NCBI GenBank assembly: GCA_947503345.1
Contig: CANNCW010000002.1
Coordinates: 124,001-188,000 of the forward strand
From: an uncultured Kangiella sp.
GTDB lineage: Bacteria; Pseudomonadota; Gammaproteobacteria; Enterobacterales; Kangiellaceae
DNA length: 64,000 bases
Reading direction: 5' to 3'
This document shows, in pieces, positions 17,485 to 25,702 of this stretch. Each line of letters begins with the position of its first letter. The first letter of the stretch is position 1. The notes beneath the pieces are model-generated. The model saw only the letters and a program-made list of their open reading frames with translations. It ran no database searches and had not been told where the DNA came from. Made by a program: the position numbers and the translations under genes.

Positions 17485-17495
17485 CTGGTCTGACC
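17485..17495. promoter_or_regulatory. FadR-like half-palindrome upstream of the esterase gene
   Basis: The 11-mer CTGGTCTGACC matches the core CTGGTCnGACC of the gammaproteobacterial FadR operator as I remember it. It lies 37-47 nt upstream of the hydrolase start at 17532. A chance match is possible. Confidence 0.3.
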
Positions 17496-17531
17496 TAAAA
17501 TTGGTTAAACTTCACTAAATAACTCAAAAAG

Positions 17532-18185
17532 ATGACGATGTCAGAAGCAGTAATTTTTATTCATGGTTTAGGCAGAACCCAATGGTCATTAAAGCGCTTA
17601 GAATTGCGTCTACAAAGGCTTGGCTATACCACTTATAACCAATCATACCCTTCTACCAAACAAACGGTAGATCTGTCGGCAGAAAGTTATATCGGTACAG
17701 CATTAGAAACGATTGACGCTAAACGGTACGATAAAATTCACTTTGTGACTCACTCGCTTGGCGGAATATTGGTGCGATATTATTTATCCAATCATCAGAT
17801 TAATAACCTTGGACGTATTTTGATGTTAGCACCACCCAATCATGGCAGCGAAGTAGCCGATAAATTTCAAGATAAGTGGTGGTATAAAATGGCCACAGGC
17901 CCATCTGGACAACAACTAACCGAAACTAGTCCACTGTATAAACAACTAAAGCCTTTAAAAACTGACGTAGGTGTAATCATAGGAAACCGTTCTTCCGATC
18001 CCTGGTTCAACTTCTTATTCGACGGTGAACACGACGGCAAAGTCTCCGTAAAAAGCGCAAAATTAAAAGAAAATCACCAATTCCAAATAGTCAATTGTGG
18101 CCATACTTTATTAATGGAAAATAAAAATGTCAGCGATATGATTGTAGAGTTTCTTAGATCTGGAGAATTAAAAAAGGCTTCCTAA
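17532..18185 (+). CDS. Alpha/beta hydrolase (lipase/esterase-like)
   Basis: The 217-residue cytosolic protein opens with AVIFIHGLGRTQWSLKRLE (oxyanion HG motif) and has the nucleophile elbow THSLGG with Ser75. A catalytic Asp is likely in FDGEHDGKVS and His in NCGHTLLM. It resembles the lipase class 2/triacylglycerol lipase-like group with a small cap (RLQRLGYTTYNQSYPS). Starts at 17532 or 17538 are equally possible; no strong ribosome site is visible. The 3' end lies in a hairpin shared with the convergent S9 peptidase gene. Confidence 0.8.
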   Translation: MTMSEAVIFIHGLGRTQWSLKRLELRLQRLGYTTYNQSYPSTKQTVDLSAESYIGTALETIDAKRYDKIHFVTHSLGGILVRYYLSNHQINNLGRILMLAPPNHGSEVADKFQDKWWYKMATGPSGQQLTETSPLYKQLKPLKTDVGVIIGNRSSDPWFNFLFDGEHDGKVSVKSAKLKENHQFQIVNCGHTLLMENKNVSDMIVEFLRSGELKKAS

Positions 18186-18196
18186 GAAGCCTTTTA
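18171..18196. terminator. Bidirectional terminator overlapping the esterase stop codon
   Basis: The stem AAAAGGCTTC / GAAGCCTTTT has loop CTAA, which contains the esterase stop codon. It separates the convergent genes ending at 18185 and 18202. Confidence 0.8.
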
Positions 18197-18201
18197 AAGA
18201 T

Positions 18202-20220
18202 CTATTTCTGTTTCTTATCAGATTCGAGCTTCTTTTGATGCTCAAGATCATATGCCGGTGGTTCGCCACCATCTCCTTTTAAATAATGGTCCATCCATCG
18301 CATAAGACGCATGGAGTAATCTAATTGTGCCGCAGCTTTGCGGTTACCATGACCTTCACCAGGATAAAGCACTAAACGAACTGGCGCTTGATCAAGTGTT
18401 TTTAAATAACGATACATTTCCATGGATTGTGATGGATGCACTCGAGTATCGTTTTCACCATGCATAATCAATAGCGGTGTTTTAGCATTTTTCACGTGAT
18501 AAATTGGGCTTCTTTCAAGCATCCATTGAAAGTCATCCCAAGGCCAAGCACGAGCGTGAACCGCGTGCATTTCATTAGGAATATCAGTGGTACCAAACTT
18601 TGATAATTGATTTGAAATACCAACAAACATCACCCCTGCCGCATAATGCTCAGAAAGCGCTGTTGCTGACCAAGCGGTTGCAAAACCACCGTAAGATCCG
18701 CCTGTAATACCAACTTTCTCCACGTCAACGATACCAGCTTTAACTAAAGCATTTTTGCCGTCAACAATATCGGTAAACTCAGGATCAGCGTAAGCATGTT
18801 GATCTGCGCGTGCAAACTCATCGCCACGGCCCGTTGAACCGCGATAATTAGGTACAAAAGAAACATAGCCTTGAGCAGCGGCTACTTGTAATGGATCAGC
18901 ATAACGACTATTCCAACCATTAGAGCGATGTGCTTCTGGTCCGCCATGAACAAAAGCAATCATCGGATATTTCTTGCCCTTTTTATAATCTACCGGATAA
19001 ATCAAGATGCCTTGTAAATCTAAGCCATCTTGTGCTCGGTAGCTGAACACTTCTTGTTTACCAAACTCAATGTTAGCAAACCATGGATTTGAATCAGTGA
19101 CTCGCTTATCCGTTAGATAAACTTCGTTTGGATGAACAGGAGTATTGGTTTTTAATGCTAATTGACCATTAGAAGCTAATGACATAGCTACTTGAATACC
19201 TTTTCCGTATGGCACTAATGTTGCATTAGTAGAACCATCAGACTTGACTACCCGCGACTCAGCATCTTTGTGCTCAATGTAATAAACATCATTACCAAGC
19301 CAAGCTAAGTCCATGATATGGCTATCTTTATTGTTTACCCGCTTCGCTATTTTGCCATTGCGAGCATTAGCAACGTATAAAGCACCAGCAGTTGGGTCGT
19401 TATAATCATTAGCTCCTAAGAATGCCACTAATTTTCCATCACTAGCCCAAATCGCTTTACCCTGCTTACCTGCAGTTTTAAATTTAGTGAGAGTTTTGCC
19501 TTTAAGGTTAATGATCTGCAAGGTCTTTAACATCAACACGTCATCAATTAAAGAGGTTGGGCTGGATTGAATTAATAACTCATCTTTAACAGGACTAAAA
19601 GACGCAGAGACTACATGATCTTTAAATTTAACTTTCTCGGCTTTAGGCTCGCCTTTAGTTAAATCTGCTAACCACAAGTAATTCTGCTGGATATCTTCTT
19701 CATAAACTTTTGCTTTAAAACCTTTCTTGCTTAGTTTTTCTACATGCTCAGCCTTCTTTTCTTTAGCTATAAAAACAACTTTAGTACCATCATGATTGAC
19801 GCTATATGAGCCAACTCCATTTTTATAGGAAAGCACTTTTTGTGATTCACCGCCATCAATTGGTATGGCATACAGTGCAGACTTTTTGTCGCCATGACGC
19901 TTAGCTGTGTAATAAATTTTCTTAGAGTCATGAGACCAACTAATACTGCCGATATTAACTTTTCCTGTGATGAATGGACGTGGCTCTGCGTTATCAACAG
20001 TTGACACTAAATATAGTTCAGACCAAGCTGCACCATCTTCATCTTTGTATGGCGTTCTAGGTTTCGATTTTGTAAAGGCCACCCAAGCGCCGTCAGGTGA
20101 GATTTTCATACCACCTACAGAGCTTATCTTACTAATATCTTCTAGGGTCATCCCTTCTTTAGCTATAGCCCCATTTAGAGAAATGGTTAGAAAAGCAATG
20201 AAAATCAATAGTTTATTCAT
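18202..20220 (-). CDS. Secreted S9-family peptidase (acylaminoacyl/dipeptidyl peptidase-like)
   Basis: I start at ATG 20220; the longer frame would use a TTG four codons upstream and disturb the signal peptide MNKLLIFIAFLTISLNGAIA. The 672-residue product has an N-terminal beta-propeller of DPP/TolB-like repeats (SWSHDSKKIYYTAKR, SPVKDELLIQS) and a C-terminal prolyl oligopeptidase domain: FVHGGPEAHRSNGWNSRYAD, nucleophile in TGGSYGGFATAW, Asp in HGENDTRVHPSQS, His in PGEGHGN. It would cleave dipeptides or short peptides in the periplasm. Monocistronic, convergent with the esterase. Confidence 0.9.
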   Translation of the reverse strand: MNKLLIFIAFLTISLNGAIAKEGMTLEDISKISSVGGMKISPDGAWVAFTKSKPRTPYKDEDGAAWSELYLVSTVDNAEPRPFITGKVNIGSISWSHDSKKIYYTAKRHGDKKSALYAIPIDGGESQKVLSYKNGVGSYSVNHDGTKVVFIAKEKKAEHVEKLSKKGFKAKVYEEDIQQNYLWLADLTKGEPKAEKVKFKDHVVSASFSPVKDELLIQSSPTSLIDDVLMLKTLQIINLKGKTLTKFKTAGKQGKAIWASDGKLVAFLGANDYNDPTAGALYVANARNGKIAKRVNNKDSHIMDLAWLGNDVYYIEHKDAESRVVKSDGSTNATLVPYGKGIQVAMSLASNGQLALKTNTPVHPNEVYLTDKRVTDSNPWFANIEFGKQEVFSYRAQDGLDLQGILIYPVDYKKGKKYPMIAFVHGGPEAHRSNGWNSRYADPLQVAAAQGYVSFVPNYRGSTGRGDEFARADQHAYADPEFTDIVDGKNALVKAGIVDVEKVGITGGSYGGFATAWSATALSEHYAAGVMFVGISNQLSKFGTTDIPNEMHAVHARAWPWDDFQWMLERSPIYHVKNAKTPLLIMHGENDTRVHPSQSMEMYRYLKTLDQAPVRLVLYPGEGHGNRKAAAQLDYSMRLMRWMDHYLKGDGGEPPAYDLEHQKKLESDKKQK

Positions 20221-20352
20221 TTGATGTCTCAATTTATTATTTGCGAGCGATTAGAATAATAAAATTACGAAATAACTTCCAGTGATTGATTTAACTGTTT
20301 TGCGCTATACAGCATATTTCGAATATGAAAAGTGTAACGCTTTGTTACATTT

Positions 20353-20396
20353 GCCCAATAGTCAGAAATAACAAATTTGATAAAGTAGTATTGGGC
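20353..20396 (+). repeat. Inverted repeat GCCCAATA/TATTGGGC upstream of the sRNA candidate
   Basis: Two perfect 8-bp arms (20353-20360 and 20389-20396) enclose 28 nt that contain a possible -35 element TTGATA (20377-20382). The position ahead of the hairpins at 20434-20503 suggests a regulatory or structural role; nothing more can be said from sequence. Confidence 0.3.
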
Positions 20397-20407
20397 TTGG
20401 GATAAAT

Positions 20408-20503
20408 ACTAAGTGTTTGCCATGACAGGCCCAATTCTCAAAATACCTCCTTCTCATTTTGAGAGTGTTGAAGGCTTCCAGCCCACTGGAAGCCTTTTTT
20501 AAT
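20408..20503 (+). ncRNA. Candidate small RNA with an anti-Shine-Dalgarno loop and intrinsic terminator
   Basis: The 362-nt gap between the S9 peptidase and cmoA holds no gene. It contains an 11-bp stem (20434-20444 with 20456-20466, one mismatch) whose 11-nt loop reads ACCTCCTTCTC, complementary to the ribosome-binding consensus. Five nt later a strong terminator follows. A possible promoter (TTGATA 20377-20382, weak AT-rich -10 around 20400-20408) would give a transcript of about 90 nt. Open CCUCC loops are typical of base-pairing small RNAs that block translation. The terminator T-run is only on the plus strand. Alternatively it is a leader remnant; moderate confidence. Confidence 0.45.
20470..20503 (+). 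terminator. Rho-independent terminator of the sRNA candidate
   Basis: The perfect stem AAGGCTTCCAG / CTGGAAGCCTT has a CCCA-type loop and is followed by T6 on the plus strand. No protein gene lies immediately upstream, so it must end a non-coding transcript. Confidence 0.85.
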
Positions 20504-20582
20504 GCCACTAGTTCAGTCAAAGGCCTAGATGGTGTAAACTTACGTCTTTCCAAAAAGTTGTATACTTAGAATCAAAAAGGCG

Positions 20583-21308
20583 ATGAGCAAAGACACCTTA
20601 TTTTCAGCTCCACAAGACTCTGTAAAAGCATTTGAGTTCGATCAGCAAGTGGTGGAAGTATTTCCTGATATGATCGAACGCTCAGTGCCAGGTTATAAAA
20701 CCATTATTCAGGGCATTGGTGAACTGGCTGAAAAATTTGTCCAACTGGATACTAACATCTATGATTTAGGTTGTTCGCTTGGGGCAGCATCCTTTTCTAT
20801 TCGCCAGAAATTAATAGAACCATCCTGTAAAATTATTGCCATTGATAATTCAAAAGCAATGGTTGAGCGTTGCCGATTAATCCAGTCAAGCTATAACTTT
20901 GATATGTCAATTGAAGTAATCGAAGGCGATATAAATGAGCTCACGATGGAAAACGCCAGTATTGTTGTTCTAAATTTCACATTACAGTTTTTACCAATTT
21001 CTGAACGCTTACCTTTATTGAAAAAAATCAATCAAGCCCTAAAACCTGGTGGTATCTTGATCTTATCTGAAAAGTTACAGATGGAAACAGCTGAGATGGA
21101 TGAAGCCATTATCGATCTGCATCATAAGTTTAAGAAACGAAATGGCTATAGCGATATGGAAATTGCTCAAAAGCGAGCAGCACTAGAAAATGTGTTAATT
21201 CCCGATACTAGAGAAAGTCATAAAAAAAGATTTGCAGATGCGGGTTTTAATCATTATGAAACTTGGTTCCAACATTACAATTTCGTTTCTTTCCTAGCGA
21301 TAAAATAA
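20583..21308 (+). CDS. cmoA: Carboxy-S-adenosyl-L-methionine synthase
   Basis: CmoA makes carboxy-SAM from SAM and prephenate for CmoB, in the pathway to 5-oxyacetyluridine at tRNA position 34. The 241-residue class I methyltransferase fold has YDLGCSLGAASFSIRQ (SAM motif I), IIAIDNSKAMVERCR, LNFTLQFLP and a C-terminal RKxRFADAGF-like segment (HKKRFADAGFNHYETWFQHY), all typical of CmoA. It lies 21 nt upstream of cmoB. A TATACT box at about 20562 suggests a promoter very close to the ATG. Confidence 0.95.
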   Translation: MSKDTLFSAPQDSVKAFEFDQQVVEVFPDMIERSVPGYKTIIQGIGELAEKFVQLDTNIYDLGCSLGAASFSIRQKLIEPSCKIIAIDNSKAMVERCRLIQSSYNFDMSIEVIEGDINELTMENASIVVLNFTLQFLPISERLPLLKKINQALKPGGILILSEKLQMETAEMDEAIIDLHHKFKKRNGYSDMEIAQKRAALENVLIPDTRESHKKRFADAGFNHYETWFQHYNFVSFLAIK

Positions 21309-21329
21309 TTAACTACCTACAATAAAATC

Positions 21330-22331
21330 ATGTTTGATATTCATCAATTTTTAGAGCCTACGTATCAGGCCATTTCACAAACTCGTTTGAACCCTTGGCT
21401 AAAAGGATTTAAAGCCGGTGTGGATGCCAGAATGAGCGATTATACTCATGGGAAAATTAATGAATGGGCTGAACTATTAAAAAAGTTACCAAATTTAGAG
21501 CCTAGTATAATAGAGTTAGACGATAGAGTTGCAATCGGTGAAAAGTTGCAACTTAGTGCTTCAGAGCTTACTGATTTAGAAAAAACTTTAAAGGAGTTAC
21601 ATCCTTGGCGTAAAGGTCCTTTTTATTTATTCGATACCCATATCGACACCGAATGGCGTTCAGATTTTAAATGGGATCGAATTAAAGATCAGATCTCACC
21701 ATTGGAAAATAGAGTGGTGTTAGATGTTGGCTGTGGCAATGGTTATCATTGTTGGCGCATGGCGGCTCAAAATCCGAAACTAGTGTTAGGCATTGACCCT
21801 TCGCAATTATTCTTAATGCAATTCGCCATTATGAAAAAATACTTGCCTCAATCGCCGGTGCACTTTTTGCCGATTGGAATTGAATATTTACCTGATGAAA
21901 TTCCTAAACAAGGCTTCGATACGATATTTTCCATGGGAGTTTTGTATCATAGGCGCTCCCCTATTGATCATATTAATCATCTAAAAAAACTTTTAAAACA
22001 CGGTGGTGAATTAGTTCTAGAAACCTTAGTTATTGATGGCGAAGATGTTAACCATCCTGATCAAGTTTTAATTCCGGAAGATCGTTACGCACAGATGAAC
22101 AATGTTTGGTTTATTCCAACCACACAAATGCTAACCAAGTGGATGGAGCGCTGCAATTTGGCGGATATTCGTGTTGTAGATATTAATCAAACTTCGCTTG
22201 AGGAACAAAGGGCAACCGATTGGATGACCTTTCAATCCCTTGGGGATTACTTAGATCCAAATGATCGCAATAAAACTATTGAAGGATATCCCGCTCCGAA
22301 ACGTGCGGTAATGATAGCGAAAAGGAAATAA
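21330..22331 (+). CDS. cmoB: tRNA U34 carboxymethyltransferase
   Basis: CmoB transfers the carboxymethyl group of carboxy-SAM to 5-hydroxyuridine 34 of tRNA, forming cmo5U. The 333-residue protein has the family N-terminal helical part, then LRKGPF-type segment (HPWRKGPFYLFDTHIDTEWR), the SAM motif VLDVGCGNGYHCWRM, GIDPSQLFLMQF, and SMGVLYHRRSPIDHI. Slightly longer than E. coli CmoB. It sits between cmoA and rluA in an operon (1-nt spacing to rluA). Confidence 0.96.
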   Translation: MFDIHQFLEPTYQAISQTRLNPWLKGFKAGVDARMSDYTHGKINEWAELLKKLPNLEPSIIELDDRVAIGEKLQLSASELTDLEKTLKELHPWRKGPFYLFDTHIDTEWRSDFKWDRIKDQISPLENRVVLDVGCGNGYHCWRMAAQNPKLVLGIDPSQLFLMQFAIMKKYLPQSPVHFLPIGIEYLPDEIPKQGFDTIFSMGVLYHRRSPIDHINHLKKLLKHGGELVLETLVIDGEDVNHPDQVLIPEDRYAQMNNVWFIPTTQMLTKWMERCNLADIRVVDINQTSLEEQRATDWMTFQSLGDYLDPNDRNKTIEGYPAPKRAVMIAKRK

Positions 22332-22332
22332 A

Positions 22333-23025
22333 ATGTCAGATCAAGCTAAATTACAAAATAGTGATTACCACATAGTTCCTTTTTGCCCTTCTCCTGTGCA
22401 AATTATTAAGCCGAATAAAAACTTTTTAATGATTAATAAACCAGCTGGATTGCTAACCATTCCTGGGCGCCATGAAGAAAATAAGGATTGCATGATCACA
22501 CGACTTCAAAGTCATCATAAATCACAAACTGCAACGGTCGTTCACAGATTGGATATGGCCACCTCAGGTATTATGGTTGTTGCCCTTACAAAAGCAGCAC
22601 ATCGAGACATCAGTAAACAATTTGAATTAAGGCAAACTAATAAGCATTACATCGCTGTAGTCGATGGAATTGTAAAAGAAGACTCTGGAGCCATTGATAA
22701 ACCCATGATCGCTGATTGGCCAAATAGACCTAAACAAAAGATTTGTTATGACGATGGTAAAAAAGCCATCACCCACTGGACCGTCTTAGAAAGAGACTTG
22801 AAAAACAATCGTACTCGTTTACAGTTAAAGCCGATTACTGGTCGAAGCCATCAACTGCGATTACATTGTTTAGCATTAGGACATCCAATTCTAGGCTGTA
22901 ATCTATATAACGCAAACGACTCAGAACAAAAAGCAAACCGATTACTATTACATGCAGAGCAACTGACCATTACTGATCCTAAAAGCAACAAACCCGTAAC
23001 CGCGATCGCCGACTGCCCTTTTTAA
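22333..23025 (+). CDS. rluA: RluA-family 23S rRNA/tRNA pseudouridine synthase
   Basis: The enzyme isomerises uridine to pseudouridine (RluA targets 23S U746 and tRNA U32). The 230-residue protein lacks an S4 domain, as RluA does, and has the catalytic motif VVHRLDMATSGIMVVAL with Asp74, plus TGRSHQLRLHCLALGHPILG. It starts 1 nt after cmoB, so it forms a tRNA/rRNA modification operon with cmoA and cmoB. RluA itself is likely from length, but other small RluA-family members cannot be excluded. Confidence 0.85.
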   Translation: MSDQAKLQNSDYHIVPFCPSPVQIIKPNKNFLMINKPAGLLTIPGRHEENKDCMITRLQSHHKSQTATVVHRLDMATSGIMVVALTKAAHRDISKQFELRQTNKHYIAVVDGIVKEDSGAIDKPMIADWPNRPKQKICYDDGKKAITHWTVLERDLKNNRTRLQLKPITGRSHQLRLHCLALGHPILGCNLYNANDSEQKANRLLLHAEQLTITDPKSNKPVTAIADCPF

Positions 23026-23089
23026 AGTTAGCAGTTGATTCAACACATAAGAATTGCCACAATACGCACGTTTTCAATATTGCAAATAT

Positions 23090-23110
23090 TACGCACCCAT
23101 AGATGAGCCT
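23090..23110 (+). pseudogene. Possible 5' remnant of a tRNA-Arg gene
   Basis: The stretch TACGCACCCATAGATGAGCC matches the start of the tRNA-Arg at 23203 (TACGCACCCGTAGCTCAGCT) at about 16 of 20 positions, 114 nt upstream of it. The similarity stops in the D loop. It may be a decayed tandem copy or chance. Confidence 0.3.
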
Positions 23111-23146
23111 GCCCCCTTGGGTACAGTTAGAACTGCTGAGCTTAGA

Positions 23147-23177
23147 TTGGCAATGACTAAATATATTGCTGTACAAT
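23147..23177 (+). promoter_or_regulatory. Possible promoter of tRNA-Arg
   Basis: TTGGCA (23147-23152) and TACAAT (23172-23177) are 19 nt apart, slightly longer than ideal, placing a transcript start near 23184, about 20 nt before the tRNA. Confidence 0.4.
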
Positions 23178-23204
23178 TTATTATTTGGAACAAAACATAT
23201 TTAC

Positions 23205-23281
23205 GCACCCGTAGCTCAGCTGGATAGAGCGTCGCCCTCCGGAGGCGAAGGTCACAGGTTCGACTCCTGTCGGGTGCGCCA
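23205..23281 (+). tRNA. tRNA-Arg (anticodon CCG)
   Basis: The 77-mer begins GCACCCGTAGCTCAGCTGGA and ends with encoded CCA. Acceptor GCACCCG pairs with CGGGTGC; the anticodon stem CGCCC/GGGCG-like arm encloses CTCCGGA with anticodon CCG; the T arm CACAGGTTCGACTCCTGT is canonical. It stands alone between rluA and the yqhA-like gene. Confidence 0.96.
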
Positions 23282-23365
23282 TTTTATGTTGAACTTTTAT
23301 TCAGTTGGTTGCACTCAAATTCTCACCCCCTTAAAATAACCTTAAATTTTAATAAGAGTCACCTT

Positions 23366-23881
23366 ATGAAACACATCGAAAACACGTTTGAAAAAGGCAT
23401 TTTTATCAGTCGCTGGTTATTAGCGCCATTTTTTGTTGGTCTAATTTTTGGTATTTTGATCCTTCTAACCAGTTTTGCTAAAGAGTTATGGCATTTGATC
23501 AGCCATTTTTCTGAGTTAGATGAAATGAGTACTATTTTAGGGATTTTAGCGCTTGTAGATATGACCTTACTGGCAAATTTACTAATCATCATTATCTTTA
23601 GCGGTTATGAAAGCTTTGTTTCTAAAATTGATGTTGCTGATCATGAAGATAGACCTGGCTGGATGGGTAAAGTTGGGTTTTCCACCTTAAAAGTAAAGTT
23701 AATCAGCTCGATTGTGGCTATTTCTGCCATTGATTTATTGAGAACCTACATGCAAATAAGTAGTGACGGTGACTACTCCATCGTTTGGCCCAAACTGGCC
23801 ATTCATTCAGTCTTTGTGGTATCAGGATTGCTATTTGCCATTATGGATTACTTAACGACTAAAAGTGGGCAAAAGCACTAA
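23366..23881 (+). CDS. YqhA/UPF0114 family inner-membrane protein
   Basis: I start at ATG 23366 (MKHIENTFEKGIFISRWLLAP), the conserved family N-terminus; the longer frame begins at a TTG right after tRNA-Arg. The 171-residue product has four predicted membrane helices: WLLAPFFVGLIFGILILLTS, IALVDMTLLANLLIIIIFSG, LKVKLISSIVAISAIDLL and AIHSVFVVSGLLFAIMDYL. The pattern KIGFSTLKVKL before the third helix is typical. Function is unknown across the family. Confidence 0.85.
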   Translation: MKHIENTFEKGIFISRWLLAPFFVGLIFGILILLTSFAKELWHLISHFSELDEMSTILGILALVDMTLLANLLIIIIFSGYESFVSKIDVADHEDRPGWMGKVGFSTLKVKLISSIVAISAIDLLRTYMQISSDGDYSIVWPKLAIHSVFVVSGLLFAIMDYLTTKSGQKH

Positions 23882-23897
23882 ATTGAGATATAAGCAC

Positions 23898-23926
23898 AAA
23901 AAAACCGCCAAAAGGCGGTTTTTTTA
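23898..23926. terminator. Bidirectional terminator between the YqhA-like and YegP-like genes
   Basis: The perfect stem AAAACCGCC / GGCGGTTTT with an AAAA loop is flanked by A and T runs, serving both convergent genes (ends at 23881 and 23943). Confidence 0.9.
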
Positions 23927-23942
23927 ATTAAGCGCTAATTAT

Positions 23943-24275
23943 TTATTCTTCAATAACTAATTTTGCATCAGTAGCATTTTTCATTACAGATTTAATGCCA
24001 TTATTACGGCCACTTTCTGATTTGTACATTTGGCTTTTGCCAATTTGTTGACCATTTGAAGCATTTAAACCCCAATAAAAGCGACCATCTTTTGCTGTTT
24101 TCTTTTCAAAATTAGACTCATCTTTAGAGTTTTTGCGAACAGACTCAATGCCATTTTCACAACCTGAACGTGATGAATAGCCTTGTGATTGCATGATAAC
24201 TTCGCCGTTACCAGCCTTTAATACAAAGTAATCCTTACCATCTTTTCCTTTTGAAACTACAAATTTACCAGCCAT
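23943..24275 (-). CDS. YegP-family (DUF1508) protein, two tandem repeats
   Basis: The 110-residue product contains two DUF1508 repeats: FVVSKGKDGKDYFVLKAGNG with GCENGIESVRKNS, then FEKKTAKDGRFYWGLNASNG with GRNNGIKSVMKNA. Each repeat is a beta-beta-beta-alpha unit with a Gly-Ile-x-S-V motif, and the protein dimerises in characterised relatives. Function is unknown, with stress association reported in some bacteria. Transcribed divergently from the repeat lipoprotein at 24532. Confidence 0.9.
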   Translation of the reverse strand: MAGKFVVSKGKDGKDYFVLKAGNGEVIMQSQGYSSRSGCENGIESVRKNSKDESNFEKKTAKDGRFYWGLNASNGQQIGKSQMYKSESGRNNGIKSVMKNATDAKLVIEE

Positions 24276-24531
24276 TATTAGTTACCTCTGAAATGTTTGT
24301 CATTAAGCTGTGTCCAGCAGTAAGTCTTGATACTCACTCATTTTTAATCAAAATTCAAGCACACAACCAAAAAAAACGAACTTTCTTTAACTTTTTAACA
24401 TTTCGCTAAGTTTTTGATAATACTTCACATTTTACCGATCTTTTACATTTGACTAGTTACGATCTAAGATGAGAGTGGTAATATTTTCGGGTCTCATTAA
24501 ATACACATGGAAATGTCGGAGGAGGACTACC

Positions 24532-25638
24532 ATGAAAAAACTTCCATTAGCAATCGCAATCGCAAGTTCATTAGCCTTAGGTGGCTGCGCATCTCAAAAC
24601 ACATCTTCAGTTGTTTCAGACGACTCTGCTCGTTTACAAGCTGAATTAGATCGTGTAAATGCTGAAAAAGCTCGTTTAGCAGCCGAAGCAGCTGAAGCAG
24701 ATCGTCTACGTCGCGAATTAGCAGCTGCACAAAGTAGTTCTAACACTCAAACAGCTTATACAGCTTCAGGTGATTTATTACCACCAAACGCTCAACCAGG
24801 CGAGTGTTACTCTCGTGTACTAGTTCCAGCAGTATATGAAACAACTACTGAGCAAGTATTAGCTAAAGCAGCGTCTGAGCGTGTTGAAATCAATCCAGCT
24901 CAATATGAAATGGCAGAAGAAACTGTTTTAGTTCAAGAAGAATCTACTCGTTTAGAAGTCATTCCTGCAACATACAGAACTGTTACTGAAGAAATCATGG
25001 TTGAACCTGAGAAGACAGTTTTACGTGAAGTTCCAGCTCAATACGGTACTGAAACTGAGCAAATCTTAATTAAACCAGCTTACACAACTTGGAAAAAAGG
25101 TCGTGGTCCAATCGAGAAAGTAGATGCATCTACTGGTGAGATCATGTGTTTAGTTGAAGTTCCTGCTGAATATCGCACAGTTTCAAAGCGTGTTGTTACT
25201 CAACCAGCTTCAACAGTTTCTGATGTAATCCCTGCAGTTTATAAAACAGTTACACGCACGGTAATCGATACTCCTGCATCAACTCGTGAAGTAGTTATTC
25301 CAGCAAAATACGATACGGTTAAAGTACGTAAACTAGTAACGCCTGCTTCAGAAAACCGCATTGCAATCCCTGAAGAGTACACAACTGTTTCTAAGCGTAA
25401 ATTAGTTTCTGACTCTTTCTTAGAGTGGAGACCAATTCTTTGTGAAACTAACACTACTCCTGGTTTAATTTCTCGCTTACAGCGTGCCTTAAATGAAGCT
25501 GGCTACTCAGCAGGTTCAGTTGACGGTGTATTAGGTGGTCAAACTATGAGCGCAGTTAACAAGTATCAATTAGATAACGGCTTAGCTTCAGGTCAGTTAA
25601 CTATTGCTACTTTAGAAAAATTAGGTGTTTCACTATAA
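24532..25638 (+). CDS. Peptidoglycan-binding lipoprotein with eight 23-residue repeats
   Basis: The start at 24532 has a very strong GGAGGAGG site. The 368-residue product has a lipoprotein signal with lipobox LGGC (residues 15-19), a short Ala/Arg/Glu coiled coil (about 32-65), then eight 23-residue repeats of form (V/I)PAxYxTVx5(V/I)x3PA. The first four and last four are split by a 20-residue insert with GPIEKVDASTGEIMCLVE. The C-terminus is a PG_binding_1 domain (LISRLQRALNEAGYSAGSVD, then GVLGGQTMSAVNKYQLDNGL). It probably links the outer membrane to the wall. Codon usage is uniform and T/A-rich as in highly expressed genes here. The repeat family's role is unknown. Confidence 0.8.
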   Translation: MKKLPLAIAIASSLALGGCASQNTSSVVSDDSARLQAELDRVNAEKARLAAEAAEADRLRRELAAAQSSSNTQTAYTASGDLLPPNAQPGECYSRVLVPAVYETTTEQVLAKAASERVEINPAQYEMAEETVLVQEESTRLEVIPATYRTVTEEIMVEPEKTVLREVPAQYGTETEQILIKPAYTTWKKGRGPIEKVDASTGEIMCLVEVPAEYRTVSKRVVTQPASTVSDVIPAVYKTVTRTVIDTPASTREVVIPAKYDTVKVRKLVTPASENRIAIPEEYTTVSKRKLVSDSFLEWRPILCETNTTPGLISRLQRALNEAGYSAGSVDGVLGGQTMSAVNKYQLDNGLASGQLTIATLEKLGVSL

Positions 25639-25660
25639 TTATTTCTTAAAAGCTGTTAAA

Positions 25661-25692
25661 AAGAAGTCCCTCGGGGCTTCTTTTTTTTTTGC
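25661..25692 (+). terminator. Rho-independent terminator of the repeat lipoprotein gene
   Basis: The stem AAGAAGTCCC / GGGGCTTCTT (one G-T pair, tight CTCG-type loop) is followed by T12 on the plus strand, directly ahead of the DUF3465 gene. Confidence 0.9.
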
Positions 25693-25702
25693 ATAAAATA
25701 TT

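Noticed and set aside
20362-20553. 63-codon minus-strand frame with an AGGAGG inside, across the sRNA candidate
   Set aside because: The frame passes through both hairpins, its start is not near the AGGAGG, and the terminator T-run lies on the other strand.
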